DNA of 64,000 nucleotides from Membranipora membranacea. Lineage: Eukaryota > Bryozoa > Gymnolaemata > Cheilostomatida > Membraniporidae. Positions 59,801 through 64,000 of the stretch are shown piece by piece; position 1 is the first letter of the stretch; the number at the start of each line of letters is the position of its first letter. The notes under the pieces were generated by a model, which worked only from the letters and a program-made list of their open reading frames with translations, had not been told where the DNA came from and searched no databases. The DNA is taken from positions 24,168,025 through 24,232,024 of the forward strand of contig OU612070.1 of assembly GCA_914767715.1 (NCBI GenBank), read 5' to 3'. Position numbers and translations under genes: made by a program.

Positions 59801-62539
59801 CCGCACCCGCCCTGCCCAACAAATATGAGACATAAGGATACAGACATGTTAAAAACCATAGCATACATGAAGTGACGTCACAATACTTCAGAAGATTTGT
59901 TAAACCAGTATTCCTATTGAGCTGATGTTTTTTTGCAACATAACCCATTTTTATGGATAAATTTGTTTGAGTTTGTACAAAATAGGAAGTGCCAAAATCG
60001 TTACTCCGCTTCCGATTTTGTGCCTGGAACATATGCTGCGTAGTGATGGTAAAGTAGCAGTCTCGTGAGACTTGTCCCCTTGAGACAGTGTCTCGTCGAG
60101 ACAGACACTCTTGATAAATGTCGAGACTTGTTCATCATAAACACTGCTTTTGTCACGGTTTGTGCCACAGTTTTTGGGTTTTCGAAACAAAAATATCAAA
60201 AAAGCAAGGGCCAATACCAATAAAGTGGCAGTGTTCAATTTTATCGGCATCGATATATGTCTCGGTCTTGTCTCAAATCTGACAATTTGCCATCACTAAT
60301 GCTGCGGCCTGCTAAGGTGAGCCTGCGTAAAACTAAAATGTGCCCTTTTTCAAAAAATGGTTGCCAACCCATGCTCTAAACCCTTCTAGACCCTGGGTTT
60401 TCGCACTTTTTATTAGGTTTACATCATTCAATAATTTCCTTGTGCAAAGAAATTTACATTTTTTGTTCATTGCTATATCAAAGCTTTGATATGAACAGTG
60501 GTTGCTGTCCTAGACACTTTAATGGAATTCACTGAATACTTATCGGCAATATATCTGTCCAATGAACATGGAACGTGACACAGGGGGACACATAGGCAAC
60601 TATTATGTATAAAACATTAGAATTGGCAAATTTTGTGTGCCACTATGTTAATATACACATTCTCATTAATGGAAATCAAAGTATAAACCTCACTGTACCT
60701 TATTTCAGTATGAATATTATCAAGTCTAAGTGTCACAAAATTTTGTGAGTTTTCTGGTCCCGTCCGACATAACAGTGAATATGGTCTGCAAATCCGCAAT
60801 TATACGTTTGAGTAAAAAAAATGATATTGACACTCTTCTCATTATACTAAAATTACGGCATGGAACTTAAGTTGTGGATGATCCGTGCATCTCAACCCTC
60901 TCAAAAATTGTGTGCATGCAGGTTCTTTCGAAGGGTGTGATGAAGTAGTCATCCTACCAATAGATTAACTGAAAACTTTAAGGAGAGCAGCAATAGGACA
61001 TTTTACTGCCACTTATGTCACAAGTTTCAGTTTTACCTTAACTGATTTTCACTGGTAGAAATTGGCCACAATCTAAACATCTAAACCTGTAAAACCCTTC
61101 GTATCCCCAGGTACAAAGGGCCTCTGTTAAGGATAAAATAAAAGGGGTCAGTGTGTATTCATAATGATTATTGAAGTTTTAGGCCTTTTTCAAAATGGAT
61201 CTCTTCTTAGCCGATGAGTATCCTTTGATTGGTTGAGTTGGGTTTGGTTGCGTTCACTACACCCAGTCAATCAGTGCCAACACATTGGGGATTTCCTTTT
61301 CTTCTATCTAGCAACATTCATTGCTATACTTTTTGTAATAACCAAACTTAATACTCACAAAACATTTACATATTGACCACCTGGAGAAGACACCCTCGAG
61401 TAGTAAATGTTAGCTAGAGCATATTATGGCTAGTTTTTGAGACTTAACACTAGCTACCACTAAATTTTGGCTAGCAGAGGTGAAAGAGGGTGGATAAATT
61501 TGAGCTATTAGATTTAATTAACTGTTTCAAGTGCGTGATAAGGCAAGCTTATCTTCCTGTGAATACTTAGGGTCGATGTATTATATATAATATTTTCTAT
61601 TGAATGTAATCTTTTTTTTGTCATTTTTCACAGGTACAGATATCATAGCACAGATAACCTCTTCCTGCTCGGAGTGTAGCCTCAGATTCAAAATGTGGGA
61701 TGAGGATGGTAATTATGGCTGGGCGGAGTACAACGAGTTCTCTGTGGCTAATTCCCTCTATAAAACACTAAGTCTAGGTAAGACACAGGGTGCAGGAAAT
61801 AAATAGAAAGGCAGATGTCTTATAATCTGTGCAGAAAAGAATACACATTATGTGACTGCGTTCACAATTAACTATTCTCTGAAATTAATAGACACCAAAA
61901 GATTAGGGATTTCTTTTGACCCACATCACACTCGCCAGCATCGAAGCTGCCTGGCTCGAGATGGATAGCTGGCCGACATCCTACAAAGGAACGAGGGTTT
62001 AACAAAATTGTTGTCAAATTAGCTCAAGCGCTATCTGAATGATGGTAGCATAGCGCCGAATCAGCTCATCTCGTTACTAGAAATCATTATTATTAATTTA
62101 CAGGAGCTCTGGTGCGAGGAAATGTCGGTGATGGAATGGAGCATCAGAGAGGCTACCACTTTTCTGCCGCTCCACATGATTGGGATGAAGATGTTGATTA
62201 CAGAATCTGGGCATACAAAGGTGAGTAGATGAGCCCAGTAAAAAAAGTTAACAACATTTCCACTGTAGCCAAGAACTAGGTCAGCACAGTTCAATAAGTC
62301 AATACCAGCTGGTTGGCCGAAGCAGCATATTGACATTATGAAATCTGGAAGATCATAAATATACCGTGTTTAATTTGGTTACAGGTCCTTGGTGGCATTC
62401 GACATTTGGCAAATCATGTGCACTGAATGGGAATACAGGTCATCAAGCCATACAATGGTCAGCATGGAAAGTTGGGGGGCCAACTAGATATATTTATAGA
62501 ATGGAAATATATTATAAATGTAAAGGAGCTTCAGCCTAA
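56872..62539 (+). CDS. Fibrinogen-related secreted protein with PAN-like N-terminal module
   Basis: Six exons (56872-56947, 57534-57698, 58232-58351, 61634-61777, 62104-62220, 62385-62539) join with matching phase-1 junctions into 258 residues. The signal peptide is MKPYSKLLCLLCICLGGVSA. A Cys module follows (SRAECNQICLRYKNTQ, FRCSHATF, HFHCLLN), PAN/apple-like in spacing. Then comes fibrinogen C-terminal sequence: DWTLWVMNIRRQ, YEEGFTLETGDYFGG, LRFKMWDEDGNYGWAEYNEF, GNVGDGMEHQRGYHFS, GPWWHSTFGKSCALNG and YRMEIYYK. About 180 residues of fibrinogen domain remain, against about 220 normally; the first subdomain is missing and the PAN-like module takes its place. HDWDEDVDY sits where Ca2+ is normally bound. 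Such proteins bind acetylated or microbial glycans. Intron 3 (3.3 kb) holds nested transposons. Confidence 0.85.
59264..60373. mobile_element. hAT-like non-autonomous element
   Basis: Ends CAGTTGTGGGCAACC and (inverted) CATGGGTTGGCAACC resemble hAT termini. They are flanked by CTCTAGGC (59,256-59,263) and CTCTAAAC (60,374-60,381), an 8-bp duplication with two changes. No transposase frame. Confidence 0.65.
60041..60298. mobile_element. hAT-type MITE nested in the hAT-like element
   Basis: Ends TAGTGATGGTAAA and TTTGCCATCACTA, flanked by a perfect 8-bp duplication ATGCTGCG (60,033-60,040 and 60,299-60,306), the hallmark of hAT insertion. Confidence 0.85.
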
Positions 62540-63900
62540 CACCTCAATGATTGTACAGAATCATTCTACAAATAACATCTTGCTTGGAAATCTGCTTTGA
62601 GTGCGTAGATTGTGTTAGCTAACATATCCTACAATGACCATTAACTTTAAATGACCCATGATAATCTTCTAATTTATCAATCTGTTATTCATGTTCAAAG
62701 TTTTCAGTCCCAAGTTAAGGTTTCAGTCCCAAAAGAGCTTGCACTACAGTATTCTAGAACAAAGATAAAGTTGATGAACAAAGAGTTGTTTGGCTTTGAA
62801 CCATATGCTGTGACGCTCAGGGGATGTATTGGCGGACAACCGCAGTTAATAATGAGCTCACTTTTTCGACAAGTATCGATAAAATATTTATGTTTGCAAC
62901 ATACTATTACACAGTTTAACCCAAATTGACATGTCGTTTGGGGGAAACTAGTGATCAAATAATTTATATATATTTATTTGTATATGACTTAATAAAAATA
63001 ATAATTAATTGATAGAAACTCTGATACCTTAAACCCCTCAGAAAACTCATCAGAGAATATTATCATTCACAAAATGGACGCATATCAAGTTTGCTGAAAA
63101 TTACTTATAATGATCATATATATTAATTATGTCACGGTGAAAGTTCACAGATTGTCTCATCGCAAGGTTAATTTCTGGAAGCAACCAAAGATTGATATTC
63201 AATCATCATAATTTAACACATTATAATGAAACAGGTATCAATCTGGTTTTGTCTAAAGACAAAAAGTTAAATCAGCTAATAATAGCTAAATAGCTAAATT
63301 AAATATTCACCCTTGTACTGTATAGCAATATAAAATAATTTAACACTTATCTAAAAGAAGGAGGAAAAGTACAAAAACTCGGAGAGTGGTCATCTTGCAC
63401 CACCAACCACGCCACATGCGGCCACATGCACGCCTGCTACCACGCCATATTCCATGCATGCTACAACGCCTGGCACAACGCTGCCTTTGTTGTGTCATGG
63501 CAATTTGTGACAATTACTAATGACTTCGGGCCTACGTGTCCATGTTACCATGTTCGTCGATATGACAACCTGACCATTTCACTACGCAACTACGATGCTA
63601 CATGGCCCTGTTTATGACAAAACAGCGGGTGGGCTGCCCCTAAAGAGGGACGCAAGTTGCCCGGAGTCCTCGTACTGAGAGTGTGATACATCCTAGTAAA
63701 CTAGAATGCATCCTAGAGGTGAGGCCATGGTAGACCTCCCAATCGTAAGTGTGCAGCAAGCTGCCAGAAACTTAAACAGGCACTAATCAGCCATTGGCAG
63801 TGATACTTTGATCTTAGCCAATAGGCGTAGAAGCTACATGGCACTACGCGATTACAATACTACATTAATTTTTGGCGGTGTGACAATGCAACTATGGGAC
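62540..63900. other. 3' flank of the complete fibrinogen-related gene
   Basis: The first 400 bp match the B-copy flank. The rest is AT-rich, turning into a low-complexity CCACATGC-rich stretch near 63,400-63,480. No gene seen. Confidence 0.45.
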
Positions 63901-63901
63901 T

Positions 63902-64000
63902 AAGTGACAATGTGACCAAGTGTTCATATGAATTTGTGACCATGTGACCATGTGACCATGTGACTAAGTGACCATGTGACCAAGTGTCCATTTATGACCA
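63902..64000. repeat. 8-bp minisatellite GTGACCAT at window end
   Basis: Repeats of GTGACCAT/GTGACCAA/GTGACTAA continue to the edge of the window, so the full length is not visible. Confidence 0.8.

Larger units (their letters stand above)
58935..60520. mobile_element. Outer TIR element in fibrinogen-related gene intron 3
   Basis: Inverted ends AAAGTGTCTAGGA with similarity for about 150 bp, including CAACCACTGTTCATATCAAA. It contains the hAT-like element at 59264-60373. No coding capacity. Confidence 0.65.

Noticed and set aside
59269-60250. Open frames in intron 3 of the fibrinogen-related gene
   Set aside because: They fall within nested hAT-like elements and lack transposase motifs.

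Overview
This is eukaryotic (metazoan) genomic DNA. Genes are split by GT-AG introns with TATA-box promoters, and the flanks are AT-rich and full of small transposons and tRNA-derived SINEs. The gene content fits a marine invertebrate: secreted effector-like proteins, a fibrinogen-related lectin, a chitin-binding secreted protein and a microsomal short-chain dehydrogenase. I could not fix the phylum from sequence alone; an invertebrate deuterostome (echinoderm, hemichordate or cephalochordate) is a guess. Exon structures below were assembled by hand from splice sites, reading phase and comparison between paralogs.

Region 1 (1-32,300, plus strand) holds an array of eight related genes for small secreted proteins that I do not recognise. 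Genes 1-5 (603-16,248) lie in tandem units of about 3.0-3.3 kb and are close copies. Genes 6 (18,344), 7 (24,409) and 8 (29,361) are divergent relatives. In all eight, exon 1 is exactly 38 nt and exon 2 is 37 nt (40 in gene 8), and the two together encode a signal peptide ending GG-x-x-x-(L/V)V-(S/A)-A. In the copies with an identified exon 3 (all but gene 7) the mature part is Arg/Thr/Pro-rich with a short Gly-X-Y stretch, which is much longer in gene 8. Seven promoters share a box ATGAC(T/A)AAGCAAA about 120-155 bp upstream of TATA. This array is the best candidate for an undescribed system.

The array is riddled with recent mobile elements: a TTAA-targeting MITE, a 1.3 kb foldback element with opposed minisatellite arms, tRNA-SINEs, an inverted SINE pair containing a nested MITE, and a 1.18 kb long-TIR element in the 5' leader of gene 7. 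Several have readable empty sites in sister units.

Region 2 (32,290-37,118, minus) is a complete seven-exon SDR16C-type retinol/steroid dehydrogenase gene, convergent with gene 8. Region 3 (38,970-49,210) has a third MITE copy, a decayed coiled-coil/FREP locus, LINE scraps, a four-exon chitin-binding (peritrophin-A-like) secreted protein on the minus strand, and a LINE with an open reverse-transcriptase frame.

Region 4 (50,141-62,539, plus) is a fibrinogen-related gene cluster. It contains a coiled-coil gene whose exon is split by a MITE, a fibrinogen-related pseudogene broken by a large deletion and frameshifts, and a complete six-exon gene encoding a signal peptide, a PAN-like Cys module and a shortened fibrinogen C-terminal domain. 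The large intron of that gene contains three nested transposons.
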